27,527 bases of DNA from assembly GCF_030651745.1 (NCBI RefSeq), contig NZ_JAUSCC010000081.1, positions 1 through 27,527 on the forward strand, written 5' to 3'. Below, in pieces: positions 1 to 9,220 of this stretch. The notes beneath the pieces were generated by a model. That model did no database searches and had not been told where the DNA came from. It saw nothing but the letters and a program-made list of their open reading frames with translations. The position numbers and the translations under genes are program-made. Position 1 is the stretch's first letter; each line of letters starts with the position of its first letter. Source of the stretch: Methylophaga sp. Lineage in GTDB: Bacteria; Pseudomonadota; Gammaproteobacteria; Nitrosococcales; Methylophagaceae.

Positions 1-31
1 ACAATCAGTACCTTTACAGTCACAAATATCC

Positions 32-2023
32 TTAATAATTTCGATGTGCGTAGGTATTCATTAACTCTGGGAAATCGAGAATAAGTGCAATACGTCCATC
101 ACCGGTAATGGTTGCTCCAGCAAAACCTTTGGTGCCGTGCAAAAGGGCGCCAAGAGGTTTTATGACGACTTCTTCCTGTCCTATCAGTTGGTCAACAACG
201 AAACCTACTTTACGTGTGCCAACGTTAACAATAACGACATGTTCAGTCGTTGCTTTACGTTCTGCAACATTCTGTTTGTTGAGCCATTTACGCAAATAAA
301 ATAGTGGCAAAGCTTTGTTTCTTACGATAACCGTTTGTTGACCATCTACGGTATTGGTTTTATTCAAATCGAGGTTAAAAATTTCATTCACACTGACTAG
401 CGGAAAAGCAAAAATCTGATTGCCCAGCATCACCATCAAAGTGGGCATAATGGCCAGGGTTAATGGCACCTTAATTGAAAGTGTTGTGCCTTTACCGATT
501 TCAGACTGAATATCAATCACGCCGTTTAGTTTGGAAATGCTGGTCTTGACCACGTCCATGCCCACACCACGACCGGAAATATCAGAGATTTCCTGTTTCA
601 TAGAAAAGCCTGGAGCAAAAATCAGCGCAAAACATTCGGATTCAGTTAGTCGGGAAGCTGCCTCTTCATCCATCATGCCTTTTTCAACGGCTTTGCGACG
701 CAACACTTCAGGATTCATACCAGCACCATCATCTGAAATGGTTAACAGAATATGGTCACCTTCCTGTGCCGCTGCGAGAACGATTTGGCCTTGTTTAGGT
801 TTACCAGCAGCTTCACGCGCATCCGGCATTTCAACGCCATGATCAACCGCATTACGAACCAAATGCACTAGTGGATCAGCCAAGGCTTCGACCAGGTTTT
901 TATCTAAATCGGTTTCTTCACCACGTAACTCAAGATTGATATCTTTTCTCAAGCTGCGAGCTAAATCACGTACAACGCGAGGGAAACGGCCAAACACCTT
1001 TTTAATTGGCTGCATGCGGGTTTTCATTACCGCGGTTTGCAGATCGCCAGTGACTACAGCCAGATTGTTTACTGCCTTAGCCATTTCTTCATTTTCAAAA
1101 GCGGCTTCGAGCGTATTGATACGATTACGTACCAATACCAGCTCACCCACCATATTCATAATTTCATCAAGTCTTGCAGTATCCACCCGAACACTGGTAT
1201 CGGCTGCTGCTTTTGCCTGAGGTGCTGCTGCCTGCGCTGCAGCGGCAGGTTTTACAGCGGTTATGCTGTCACCATCATCGTCTGATGCCGTTGGATCAAC
1301 TTTTTGAGTAATAGGCTGTACCGGCTCAGCCTTAGCTTTAGGTGTAGGGGGAGGGGTTTTAGCGGCAGGTTTTTTACCTTGTAATTCGTCTAATAATGCT
1401 TCAAATTCTTCTTCAGAAATCTCGTCATTACCGCTTGTTTTGACCTGCTCTGCTTTGGGCGGTGCTGCGGGTTGAGTAATGCCTGGTGCGGCATTGCCAT
1501 GAAGTTGATCCAACAAGGCTTCAAATTCGTCATCCGTAATATCATCACCAGCTGCAGAATTATCAGTTGGAGCTGCAACAACGACGGGTTCAGGTTCAGG
1601 AATGGGTTCTGGTTCAGCTGCGGCCACAGGGGCATCACCAGATAAATAGGCTGCTAATTGTTGAATAATTTCCGGATCGGCTTCAGTAGGGAAGGAGCCT
1701 GCTTTTACCTCAGCAAACATGCTGTTAAGACTGTCCAACACCTTGAGAAAGGTGTCCATCATTTCTGCATCCACCAGGCGTTCACCCTGGCGTAACAGAT
1801 TAAAAACATCTTCACCTTTATGACACAGGTTAACCATGGCCTCGAGACTTAAAAACCCCGCACCACCTTTGATGGTGTGAAAGCCTCGAAAAATGGAGTT
1901 CAGTAAATCTTTATCTTGAGGTTGGGTTTCCAGAGCAACTAATTGCTCATTCAATCCATCAAGAATTTCTTCTGCCTCAACCAGAAAATCCTGCAGAATT
2001 TCATCATCTGTATCTAAGGCCAT
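32..2023 (-). CDS. cheA: Chemotaxis sensor histidine kinase CheA
   Basis: CheA autophosphorylates in receptor arrays at the inner membrane and passes phosphate to CheY. The 663 residues show an Hpt domain with phospho-accepting His49 in FRGFHTIKGG, a long Pro/Ala-rich linker (about 130-275), the dimerisation helices from about 277 (DEIMNMVGELVLVRNR), an HATPase domain with N-box LVRNAVDHG (Asn391), DDGAGMN near 431-437 and GRGVGMD near 484-490, and a C-terminal CheW-like domain from about 520. No folded CheY-docking P2 domain is apparent in the linker. Two near-identical motifs 40 residues apart stand in its place (listed separately). An AGGA-type ribosome site precedes the ATG. The gene starts 12 bases after the cheZ stop and is the last gene of the block visible here; only 31 bases follow it in the window. 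Identification is firm. Confidence 0.97.
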   Translation of the reverse strand: MALDTDDEILQDFLVEAEEILDGLNEQLVALETQPQDKDLLNSIFRGFHTIKGGAGFLSLEAMVNLCHKGEDVFNLLRQGERLVDAEMMDTFLKVLDSLNSMFAEVKAGSFPTEADPEIIQQLAAYLSGDAPVAAAEPEPIPEPEPVVVAAPTDNSAAGDDITDDEFEALLDQLHGNAAPGITQPAAPPKAEQVKTSGNDEISEEEFEALLDELQGKKPAAKTPPPTPKAKAEPVQPITQKVDPTASDDDGDSITAVKPAAAAQAAAPQAKAAADTSVRVDTARLDEIMNMVGELVLVRNRINTLEAAFENEEMAKAVNNLAVVTGDLQTAVMKTRMQPIKKVFGRFPRVVRDLARSLRKDINLELRGEETDLDKNLVEALADPLVHLVRNAVDHGVEMPDAREAAGKPKQGQIVLAAAQEGDHILLTISDDGAGMNPEVLRRKAVEKGMMDEEAASRLTESECFALIFAPGFSMKQEISDISGRGVGMDVVKTSISKLNGVIDIQSEIGKGTTLSIKVPLTLAIMPTLMVMLGNQIFAFPLVSVNEIFNLDLNKTNTVDGQQTVIVRNKALPLFYLRKWLNKQNVAERKATTEHVVIVNVGTRKVGFVVDQLIGQEEVVIKPLGALLHGTKGFAGATITGDGRIALILDFPELMNTYAHRNY
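1376..1546 (-). repeat. Two FEALLDxLxG peptide repeats in the CheA linker
   Basis: CheA residues 160-176 (DDITDDEFEALLDQLHG) and 200-216 (DEISEEEFEALLDELQG) are near copies spaced exactly 40 residues apart within an otherwise low-complexity linker. They resemble the FliM N-terminal peptide (SQDEVDALLNGLGG) and the CheZ C-terminal peptide (QDDVDDLLSSLGF) encoded in the same block. FliM and CheZ peptides of this type are known to bind CheY, so the inferred role is CheY docking in place of a P2 domain. Confidence 0.8.
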
Positions 2024-2035
2024 GCTCCTGTCCTT

Positions 2036-2767
2036 CTAAAAACCAAGACTGGATAACAAATCATCCACATCGTCCTGATTGTTGACCACATTCGGTTTAT
2101 TTTTAGCGTTTATCTGCGGTCCTTCTGCCTTTAAGGGATCAACAACCTTCGTTTCTCCACTTTGCTGAGGTTGTCCTGCCACCTTCACCAGCTTCACCAG
2201 ATTGGTTTCAACTTCTTCCACCAGTCCAATGACCTGGCGTAAAACCTGACCGGTTAAGTCTTGAAAGCCCTGTGCCAGGGTCATTTCAGACAGGTTATTG
2301 TGTATTTCTCCAGCATGCATAGTCACCACAGGTAAGTAAGCTTCAATTTCCCGGCTCAAATCTCGGAATTCTGTTGCTGACATTTCCCGATTTCGAAAGC
2401 GTTGCCAGCTTTCATTGAGCTTAGCGGCAGTTTGTTTCAATTCATTAGCCAAAGGTAGGGTTTTATCAATGTAGCCCAGTGTTTTATGGGCAGCTTCTTC
2501 AGTGGTTTGGATAACATAATTCAGCCGATCGCGAGTATCCGGCATATCGTGGTGAGTTAAGTCAACCAGTCGGGCGTCGACTTTAAAATTATTTAATGCT
2601 TCATGAAGTTCACGAGTCAGTTTGCCGATTTGCTGAAATAAGGCACTTTCGCGAGCATTAGTTAAGGCCATTAATTCAGTTTTGATACGATCATCGTCAT
2701 CCTGTTCGATCGCATTAATCAGCGCCCGGGCGGCTTCAAGTTGTTCTGTTTTATTCAGAGCTTCCAT
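2036..2767 (-). CDS. cheZ: CheY-P phosphatase CheZ
   Basis: CheZ speeds removal of phosphate from CheY-P. The 243-residue protein is largely helical. It carries the signature QGFQDLTGQVLRQVI, with Asp170 and Gln174 matching the E. coli catalytic pair Asp143/Gln147. It ends in QDDVDDLLSSLGF, almost the same as the E. coli CheZ tail that docks on CheY. A GGAAAG ribosome site precedes the ATG. The gene lies between cheY and cheA, with an 18-base gap after the cheY stop. It is about 30 residues longer than E. coli CheZ, and the extra length is in the N-terminal half and in the low-complexity stretch before the tail. Identification is firm. Confidence 0.96.
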   Translation of the reverse strand: MEALNKTEQLEAARALINAIEQDDDDRIKTELMALTNARESALFQQIGKLTRELHEALNNFKVDARLVDLTHHDMPDTRDRLNYVIQTTEEAAHKTLGYIDKTLPLANELKQTAAKLNESWQRFRNREMSATEFRDLSREIEAYLPVVTMHAGEIHNNLSEMTLAQGFQDLTGQVLRQVIGLVEEVETNLVKLVKVAGQPQQSGETKVVDPLKAEGPQINAKNKPNVVNNQDDVDDLLSSLGF

Positions 2768-2785
2768 AAATTTCTTTCCAGCGGA

Positions 2786-3175
2786 TTATTGGGCGTTAAT
2801 ACGTTCAAATATTTTTTCGATTTTTTCTTTCAACGTCGCAGCAGTAAAAGGTTTGACGATATAACCATTGACGCCAGCCTGGGCAGCCTCGATGATTTGC
2901 TCACGTTTGGTCTCAGCTGTGACCATCAATACAGGTAAAGTGGATAATTTAGGATCGGCGCGCACGGTCTTCAGCAGATCGATTCCTTGCATGCCCGGCA
3001 TATTCCAGTCGGTTACCAGAAAATCAATACCACCAGCATTCAAAATGGGCAGGGCGGTCAAACCGTCATCTGCTTCAATCGTGTTATTGAATCCAAGATC
3101 ACGTAATAGATTTTTGATAATCCGTCGCATTGTAGAAAAGTCATCCACAATGAGGATTTTCATATTTTTATCCAA
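2786..3175 (-). CDS. cheY: Chemotaxis response regulator CheY, TTG start
   Basis: CheY is a single-domain receiver that, when phosphorylated by CheA, binds the flagellar switch and alters rotation. The 129 residues contain the acidic pocket Asp11/Asp12, phospho-acceptor Asp56 (VTDWNMPGM), Thr86 (VTAETK), Tyr105 and Lys108 (YIVKPF), closely following E. coli CheY. The start appears to be TTG: GGGAGG lies 6 bases upstream of it. The first in-frame ATG is residue 5 and would be 18 bases from that site. The E. coli protein also has a few residues before its KFLVVDDF strand. The gene follows fliA by 16 bases. Identification is firm; the start is well supported. Confidence 0.97.
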   Translation of the reverse strand: MDKNMKILIVDDFSTMRRIIKNLLRDLGFNNTIEADDGLTALPILNAGGIDFLVTDWNMPGMQGIDLLKTVRADPKLSTLPVLMVTAETKREQIIEAAQAGVNGYIVKPFTAATLKEKIEKIFERINAQ

Positions 3176-3191
3176 GGTATACCTCCCAAAT

Positions 3192-3920
3192 TTACTGCAT
3201 CCAATCGCGAAGTTTACTACGCAGTCTCACCACTGTTTGCGTGTGTATTTGACTGACACGTGACTCACTGACACCGAGTACTTCACCAATTTCTTTCAAA
3301 TTCAATTCTTCATTATAGTACAGGCTCATCAATAACCGCTCACGTTCTGGCAGCGCGTCAATCGCTTCTGCGAGCGCACTTTCAAAACTAGTGTTTTCGG
3401 TTATTTCAGCCGGTCCAATTTCATCACTGCCGAAAGAATCGCCATCGGTCAATTGATTATCGGTCATATCATCCAGGCTGAATACCTGATGTCCTGATGC
3501 GTCCTGTAATTGCTGGTGGTAACTTTCCAGCGTGATATCCATTGCATTGGCCACTTCCAAATCCAGTGGTGCGCGACCAAGTTGTTGTTCCAGTTGATGC
3601 ATAACTTCTGCAATTTCACGGGCTTTACGGTGTACTGAGCGCGGTGCCCAATCATTACGGCGGATTTCATCAAGCATCGCACCGCGGATACGTATACCCG
3701 CATAGGTTTCAAAACTGGCACCTTGACTGGCTTTATATTGGTGGGAAGCATCCAATAAGCCAATCATGCCAGCCTGAATTAAATCATTGACTTCGACAGT
3801 GTGGGGCAGGCGGGCAACCAAGTGATAAGCAATACGTTTTACCAACCCCCCATGCTGCTCAATAAGCTGATGTTGGGTGAGTTCTGAGACTTGGTTAGGA
3901 TACATGCTTACACCAATCAT
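3192..3920 (-). CDS. fliA: Flagellar sigma factor FliA (sigma-28)
   Basis: Sigma-28 directs RNA polymerase to late flagellar and chemotaxis promoters. The 242 residues show region 2 at about 25-95 ([25 protein letters not shown]), region 3 at about 98-150, and region 4 at about 180-238 with the helix-turn-helix [18 protein letters not shown]. Two starts are possible. The first ATG lies one base after the fleN stop, which suits coupled restart. A second ATG five codons in (3905) would give MYPNQ and sits after a weak GGTG. The order fleN-fliA-cheY-cheZ-cheA is the usual one in polar-flagellated gammaproteobacteria. No anti-sigma gene flgM is present in the window. Confidence 0.96.
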   Translation of the reverse strand: MIGVSMYPNQVSELTQHQLIEQHGGLVKRIAYHLVARLPHTVEVNDLIQAGMIGLLDASHQYKASQGASFETYAGIRIRGAMLDEIRRNDWAPRSVHRKAREIAEVMHQLEQQLGRAPLDLEVANAMDITLESYHQQLQDASGHQVFSLDDMTDNQLTDGDSFGSDEIGPAEITENTSFESALAEAIDALPERERLLMSLYYNEELNLKEIGEVLGVSESRVSQIHTQTVVRLRSKLRDWMQ

Positions 3921-3921
3921 C

Positions 3922-4794
3922 CTAACCGGCTTCCAGGCTAGCCTGTATAAGACGCTCTACAAAAAACTCCATATTCCCTCTCGGTTGTTTGGCGACGGGC
4001 CAGTAATCAATTTTCTTCGCCAGATGTTGAAAAGCGGTGGCTGACTTACTGCGTGGTAAAAATTCGACAACAGCGCGCTGTTTTTTTACAGCCCGTCGGA
4101 GATCTTCATCAAAAGGCACGATCCCCATAAAGTTTAGAGTGACATCCAGAAACCGATCACATACTAAAGAAATTTTATCGAATAATTCCCGACCTTCCTG
4201 AATACTGCGTCCCATATTGGCAACAATATGAAAACGTTCAACACCATGTTCGCGGCTCAGTAATTTGATAAGTGCGTAGGCATCGGTAATTGAGGCGGGT
4301 TCATCGCAAACCACGACGATCACTTCCTGGGCCGCTTTGGTAAAACTGACGACACTGTCAGCAATACCTGCAGCACTGTCGATCAGCAGAATATCGATAT
4401 GATCATCCAGTTCACTGAATGCCTGAATCATACCGGCATGTTCAGCCGGACTGAGTTCAGCCATTTTCTTGACACCCGAAGCCGCAGGGATAATCTGTAA
4501 ACCGGAAGGACCATCTACCATAATATCTTTCAGGCTTTTTTCGCCTTCAAGCACATGCAGCAGGTTAAATTGCGGGTGCAGACCAAGCATGACATCGATA
4601 TTAGCCAGACCCAGATCAGCATCCAGCAGTACGACTTTTTTTCCTTGAGTCGCCAGAGCGACACCAATATTGACGGTGACATTGGTTTTACCCACGCCAC
4701 CCTTGCCACTGGCAATCGCGATTACTTTCACGGGTTTTGGCACATGAGTCATTTTTCGCAGGCCACTTGCCTGATCTTGGGGTGCGTCAGCCAT
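3922..4794 (-). CDS. fleN: Flagellar number regulator FleN/FlhG, MinD-like ATPase
   Basis: FleN/FlhG is a MinD/ParA-type ATPase that limits the number of polar flagella and partners FlhF. The deviant Walker A motif SGKGGVGKT, the Walker A-prime strand LLDADLGLANIDVMLG and the Walker B strand ILLIDSAAG are all visible. The N-terminus carries DQASGLR, matching the DQAxxLR segment by which FlhG proteins stimulate the FlhF GTPase. I chose the ATG at 4794 (290 residues). It overlaps the flhF stop by 8 bases (ATGGCTGA) and has GGAGG about 11 bases upstream. An ATG at 4812 is also in frame, but the GGAGG falls in its first codons. The likely membrane-targeting helix is near the C-terminus (FFVERLIQASLEA). 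Confidence 0.95.
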   Translation of the reverse strand: MADAPQDQASGLRKMTHVPKPVKVIAIASGKGGVGKTNVTVNIGVALATQGKKVVLLDADLGLANIDVMLGLHPQFNLLHVLEGEKSLKDIMVDGPSGLQIIPAASGVKKMAELSPAEHAGMIQAFSELDDHIDILLIDSAAGIADSVVSFTKAAQEVIVVVCDEPASITDAYALIKLLSREHGVERFHIVANMGRSIQEGRELFDKISLVCDRFLDVTLNFMGIVPFDEDLRRAVKKQRAVVEFLPRSKSATAFQHLAKKIDYWPVAKQPRGNMEFFVERLIQASLEAG

Positions 4795-5983
4795 AAGCGG
4801 CAAAACCTCCATAACTGGATACGGTTTGGGGATCCAGTGCTTGTTGTTCAGATTGCATCAACTCGCTGGCTTGATTAACTAAACTGTTCGGTCGTGCCAG
4901 ACCAAGATCTTCAGGCACTTGTTGACCATCGCAGACATAGGCCAGAGGCAGTTGATGGCGAATAATTGCAGATACCGCACCGCCAAGGCTGCTGCTTTCA
5001 TCAGTTTTAGTGAGGATGCAGCCGCTTAAATTAAGGTGCGAAAACGCTTTAATGATATCACTCAGAGCAGGGTTTTGGGTGGTCGCAGAAATCGTCAGGA
5101 AATGACGGATGCGCGGCGAATGCTGCATTAACATAGCGATTTTTTGTGTTAACTGCATATCACGTGGATTCATACCTGCAGTATCGATCAGGATAAAGCG
5201 CCGATCAAGCATATCGTTCAGTGCTTCACCTAGTTCTTGATGATTTCGTGCCACCCGCAAGGTCACACCCAGAATACGAGCATAACTACGCAACTGTTCT
5301 TGTCCACCAATACGATAACAATCTGTTGTGATTAAGCCGACTTGGCGCGCACCGTGTTTTAATGCGCAGCGGGCAGCCAGCTTTGCGATGGTCGTGGTTT
5401 TGCCTACGCCGGTCGGACCGACCAGTGCCATTATGCCGCCTTTTTCAATAATGTCTTGGTCTGACAGTGGGATCTGCGCCGCCAACTTGCCTAAGGATTG
5501 ACGCCAGGCGGTTTCCAAATCATCAATTCCCTGACTTGCCTGAACCAGCTGTTTAGCCAGTTCAACATCCGTTCCCATTCGCATATGTCGTTGTAATACC
5601 TGCATTTGCGTCGGGCTTTGCCGGGCCATATCTTTCCAGGTTAAATCGGATAACTGGTTTTGCAGCATATCTCGCAAACTGGCAATTTCCTTGCGCATTT
5701 GTACCAGAGTCGGTTCCTGGGACCAGATATTCTGCTGGGGAGGGACATAAGCAGGCGCTGCCGGTTGAGCCGGATCGATTTCGATTTTCGGTTCTTCTGC
5801 AACCTGACGTGTCACCGTGGCCTGACGACGGAACTGTGTTTCGTCATAATCTGTTGCTGCCACAATCTCCACACCACCATCAACACGGGTATTCGAGAGG
5901 ATAACGGCATCCGGACCGAGTACTTCGCGTACTTCGCGGATGGCCTGACGTACATCTGCTGCCTGGAAACGTTTAATTTTCAT
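4787..5983 (-). CDS. flhF: Flagellar placement GTPase FlhF
   Basis: FlhF is an SRP-type GTPase that marks the pole for flagellar assembly. An N-terminal domain with a Pro/Gln-rich linker reaches about residue 90. The N and G domains follow, with P-loop GPTGVGKTTT near residue 188, DCYRIGGQEQLRSYA, LIDTAGM (Asp of G3) and LTKTDE (G4). The total of about 398 residues is normal for gammaproteobacterial FlhF. The ATG at 5983 is preferred over the GTG directly before it because AGAAGG lies 7 bases upstream. The gene starts 15 bases after the flhA stop and overlaps fleN at its 3' end, which suggests coupled production of the two antagonists. Confidence 0.96.
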   Translation of the reverse strand: MKIKRFQAADVRQAIREVREVLGPDAVILSNTRVDGGVEIVAATDYDETQFRRQATVTRQVAEEPKIEIDPAQPAAPAYVPPQQNIWSQEPTLVQMRKEIASLRDMLQNQLSDLTWKDMARQSPTQMQVLQRHMRMGTDVELAKQLVQASQGIDDLETAWRQSLGKLAAQIPLSDQDIIEKGGIMALVGPTGVGKTTTIAKLAARCALKHGARQVGLITTDCYRIGGQEQLRSYARILGVTLRVARNHQELGEALNDMLDRRFILIDTAGMNPRDMQLTQKIAMLMQHSPRIRHFLTISATTQNPALSDIIKAFSHLNLSGCILTKTDESSSLGGAVSAIIRHQLPLAYVCDGQQVPEDLGLARPNSLVNQASELMQSEQQALDPQTVSSYGGFAAYG

Positions 5984-5998
5984 CACATCACCTTCTTG

Positions 5999-8077
5999 TT
6001 ATCGACCCACATTTGCCACAATGCGTATTTGTTTATCATCTGGAATCTCGTTGTAGGACAGCACATGCAGTCCAGGTATTGCGTGACGAATAAAGCGGGA
6101 AATCCAGCCTCTTAAACCCGCCTGAACGACTAATATGGCGGCTTCACCGGACATTTCCTGGCGTTGTGCGACATCCTGTAAATTTTTGTGCATATTCTCT
6201 GCGAGTCCTGGTTCCAAACTTGCGCCACCTTCTCCAGATGCTTGCAATGTTTTTAGCAATATCTGTTCCAGCTCTGGATCCAGCGTGATAATTGGTAAAT
6301 CCGCTTGAGTGCCATTTATGTGCTGCACAATGGAATGCGCCAGAGCCATACGTGTTGCAGCGGTGATGGCTTCTGGATCGGGGTTGCGAGAAGCCTGCTC
6401 AGTAATTGCCTCAGTAATAGTGCGGATATCACGGATAGGAATGTTTTCCTGCAGCAGGTTTTGCAGCACTTTTTGTACTGTTCCCAGCGGTACCGTATCC
6501 GGTACCAGACCTTCCACCAGCTTAGGTGCTGTCTTGGCAAGATTGTCCAGCAGGTGCTGTACTTCTTCACGGCCCAGTAAATCATGGGCATGATTCTGCA
6601 GAATCTTGCTTAAATGCGTGGCGATAACAGTATCGACATCAACCACGGTATAGCCTTGCGCTTGAGCATGCTCTCTCTGGCTGGGTTCAATCCAGATGGC
6701 ATCCAGGCCAAAAGCCGGATCCTTGGTACGAATACCTTCTAATTGAGCAAACACCTGACCGGGATTAATGGCCAGCATCCGATCCGGATAAACCTCTGCC
6801 TCACCGAAAGTCACCCCAAATAACGTGACCTGATAAGCCGTAGGAGATAAATCCAGATTGTCGCGGATATGTACCGGAGGGATTAAAAAGCCCATTTCCT
6901 GGGAAATCTTTTTGCGGATGCCTTTGATGCGATTCATCAACTGGCCACCCTGATTTTTATCGACCAATGGGATCAGCCGATAACCGACTTCCAGGCCAAT
7001 CGGATCAACCGGGCTTAAATCATCCCAACTGAGTTCACGTTGTTCACGACTGGATTCCTGTGGTGGCGGTGCTGCGGTAGCAAGTGTGGCGGCTTTTTGA
7101 CGCTGGGCAATCAACCATGCACTGCCAGCGCCGGCTCCTGCCAATAACAAAAATGGCACATTTGGCATGCCGGGGATAAGTCCCATGCCACCGATAATGC
7201 CGGAGGTAATTGCCAGTGTTTTAGGTTCTTTTAACAGCTGGGAGAATATCTGTTCACCGATATCCTGATCAGCGGTAGAGCGAGTAACCAATAAACCGGC
7301 AGCAGCTGCTAATAACAGTGAAGGAATTTGTGCGACCAGGCCATCGCCGATGGTGAGCAATGTGTAGTTATGTGCCGCTTCAGAAAACGTCAGACCGTGT
7401 TGCATCACACCGATAATAAAACCACCGATAATGTTGATAAACAAGATCAAGATCCCGGCAATCGCGTCACCTCGAACAAATTTACTGGCACCATCCATCG
7501 AGCCGTAAAAATCTGATTCCTGCATGATTTCTTCACGACGGCGGCGCGCTTCATCCTGATCTATTAAACCGGCATTTAAATCAGCATCAATCGCCATTTG
7601 TTTACCGGGCATCGAATCAAGGGTAAAGCGGGCACTAACTTCAGCGATACGAGTAGCACCTTTGGTGACCACCACAAAGTTGATAATCACCAGGATGGCA
7701 AATACCACCAGACCGACGGCATAGTTACCACCAATAACAAACGAACCAAACGCTTCAATAACATCACCCGCCGCAGCTGTTCCGGTATGACCTTCGAGCA
7801 ATACAATACGGGTGGAAGCCACGTTCAGAGCAAGTCTTAACAGGGTTGCCAATAACAGGATGGTCGGGAATGCAGCGAACTGTAGAGGTTTCCTGACATA
7901 GACACTGGCCAGCACAATGGTCAGTGATAATGCGATGTTGAAGCTGAATAACATATCCAGCATAAACGCGGGAAGGGGAATGACCACCATGGCCAGCAAG
8001 GCCACCAGAAACATTGGGGTCGCGACATTACCGTTTAACGCTACGCCTAAACGGCTTGTCAGGCTTGTATTCTCCAT
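5999..8077 (-). CDS. flhA: Flagellar export gate protein FlhA
   Basis: FlhA is the large export-gate subunit of the flagellar type III secretion system. It couples proton flow to export and docks chaperone-substrate complexes. The 692 residues divide into a membrane half (about 20-325, with several hydrophobic helices) and a soluble C-terminal half after the linker near 330-350. The family signature (RIAEVSARFTLDSMPGKQ onward, residues 143-166, including the IDAD end) is intact, as is the cytoplasmic loop with the charged run DEARRRREE. Length matches E. coli FlhA. The start lies 3 bases after the flhB stop. Identification is firm. Confidence 0.97.
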   Translation of the reverse strand: MENTSLTSRLGVALNGNVATPMFLVALLAMVVIPLPAFMLDMLFSFNIALSLTIVLASVYVRKPLQFAAFPTILLLATLLRLALNVASTRIVLLEGHTGTAAAGDVIEAFGSFVIGGNYAVGLVVFAILVIINFVVVTKGATRIAEVSARFTLDSMPGKQMAIDADLNAGLIDQDEARRRREEIMQESDFYGSMDGASKFVRGDAIAGILILFINIIGGFIIGVMQHGLTFSEAAHNYTLLTIGDGLVAQIPSLLLAAAAGLLVTRSTADQDIGEQIFSQLLKEPKTLAITSGIIGGMGLIPGMPNVPFLLLAGAGAGSAWLIAQRQKAATLATAAPPPQESSREQRELSWDDLSPVDPIGLEVGYRLIPLVDKNQGGQLMNRIKGIRKKISQEMGFLIPPVHIRDNLDLSPTAYQVTLFGVTFGEAEVYPDRMLAINPGQVFAQLEGIRTKDPAFGLDAIWIEPSQREHAQAQGYTVVDVDTVIATHLSKILQNHAHDLLGREEVQHLLDNLAKTAPKLVEGLVPDTVPLGTVQKVLQNLLQENIPIRDIRTITEAITEQASRNPDPEAITAATRMALAHSIVQHINGTQADLPIITLDPELEQILLKTLQASGEGGASLEPGLAENMHKNLQDVAQRQEMSGEAAILVVQAGLRGWISRFIRHAIPGLHVLSYNEIPDDKQIRIVANVGR

Positions 8078-8080
8078 TGA

Positions 8081-9220
8081 CTACTCATCTCGTTTAAATT
8101 CATCTGGTATCGGCAGGTCTTCGGTATTGAGATTTGGCTTATTTCCGCCAGTGTTTTTATAACGTCTCAATTGGAAGACAAACGCCAATATCTGGGCTAC
8201 TGCAATATATAGACCAGATGGAATTTCCTGACCGATTTCCGTGCTGTAATACACAGCTCGAGTCAGCGGAGGAGCAGAGATAATGGGCACTTCGTGGTTA
8301 TCACCGACCATTCTGATCTGTTGGGCAATCAGATCGGTGCCTTTGGCTACCACCACAGGCGCGCCGGATTTCGATTGGTCATACCGCAGGGCCACGGCAT
8401 AGTGGGTCGGGTTGGTAATGATTACGTCGGCTTTCGGCACATCCTGCATCATGCGTTGTTGTGATAACTGAATCTGCATTCTGCGGATCCGTCCTTTCAC
8501 TTCAGGACTACCTTCGGTTTCTTTGTTTTCGTCTTTAAGTTCCTGTTTTGTCATGCGTAGTTGTTTGGTGTGATTCCATTTCTGGAAAGGAACATCAATC
8601 AATGCAATCAAAATCAGACTGGCACAAATCGCCAAAAAACCCCACAACACGATATACCCCAACTCGGTCATAGCCGAATGAACTTCCTGACGACCCAGTG
8701 TCAATAATCGGTCACGCAGATTCCACAGAATCAAGGTGCCTATACTGCCAACCAACAAAAACTTGCCGAGAGCTTTGCTTAGTTCAATCAGACCTTGAGG
8801 TCCGAACATCCGTTTAAGGCCTCGCAGCGGGCTCATTTTCTCCAGTTTGACGCCAATAGCCTGTGTGGAAAAATTCCAGCCGCCAATCAGTGCAGGGGCG
8901 GATAGTGCCGCTATCAGAGTAATAGCAAGAAAACTTCCGACATCCCATGCCATGATTTTTAATGCGAGGATAAGCTGTTGGGGCATCATATGCGGATCCA
9001 TGATCAGCTTGCGATTAAGTGAAAACGATTGCGTCATCACTTCGCCGAGACTGCTGATTAAATTGCCGCCAACAAACAGCATCGCTACTGCACTGGCCAC
9101 CAATACCACAACCGTGCTTAACTCCTGAGAGCGGGGCACCTGACCTTTTTCACGGGCATCCTGTAGTCGTTTACCCGAGGGGGCTTCGTTGCGTTCTTGA
9201 CCGCTATCTTGCTCAGCCAT
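8081..9220 (-). CDS. flhB: Flagellar export switch protein FlhB
   Basis: FlhB is the export-gate component that switches substrate class from rod/hook to filament by cleaving itself. The 379 residues have a charged N-terminus (KRLQDAREKGQVPRSQE), four membrane helices between about 35 and 210, and a cytoplasmic domain with the autocleavage motif NPTH at 270-273, where cleavage is expected between Asn270 and Pro271. The gene overlaps fliR by 8 bases (ATGGCTGA), the same overlap sequence seen between flhF and fleN. Length and motif are standard for the family. Confidence 0.97.
   Translation of the reverse strand: MAEQDSGQERNEAPSGKRLQDAREKGQVPRSQELSTVVVLVASAVAMLFVGGNLISSLGEVMTQSFSLNRKLIMDPHMMPQQLILALKIMAWDVGSFLAITLIAALSAPALIGGWNFSTQAIGVKLEKMSPLRGLKRMFGPQGLIELSKALGKFLLVGSIGTLILWNLRDRLLTLGRQEVHSAMTELGYIVLWGFLAICASLILIALIDVPFQKWNHTKQLRMTKQELKDENKETEGSPEVKGRIRRMQIQLSQQRMMQDVPKADVIITNPTHYAVALRYDQSKSGAPVVVAKGTDLIAQQIRMVGDNHEVPIISAPPLTRAVYYSTEIGQEIPSGLYIAVAQILAFVFQLRRYKNTGGNKPNLNTEDLPIPDEFKRDE

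Noticed and set aside
531..842. Plus-strand open frames opposite cheA, such as 531-842 and 936-1220.
   Set aside because: They are antisense to a fully conserved kinase gene, have no family resemblance and are typical shadow frames.
1199..1280. Ala-rich stretch in the CheA linker considered as a DNA repeat or frameshift.
   Set aside because: The frame stays open, and low-complexity Ala/Pro linkers are usual in CheA; only the FEALLD motifs are specific.
6305..6593. Overlapping open frames on both strands inside flhA near 6305-6593.
   Set aside because: flhA is intact and conserved through this stretch; the other frames show no motif or ribosome site.
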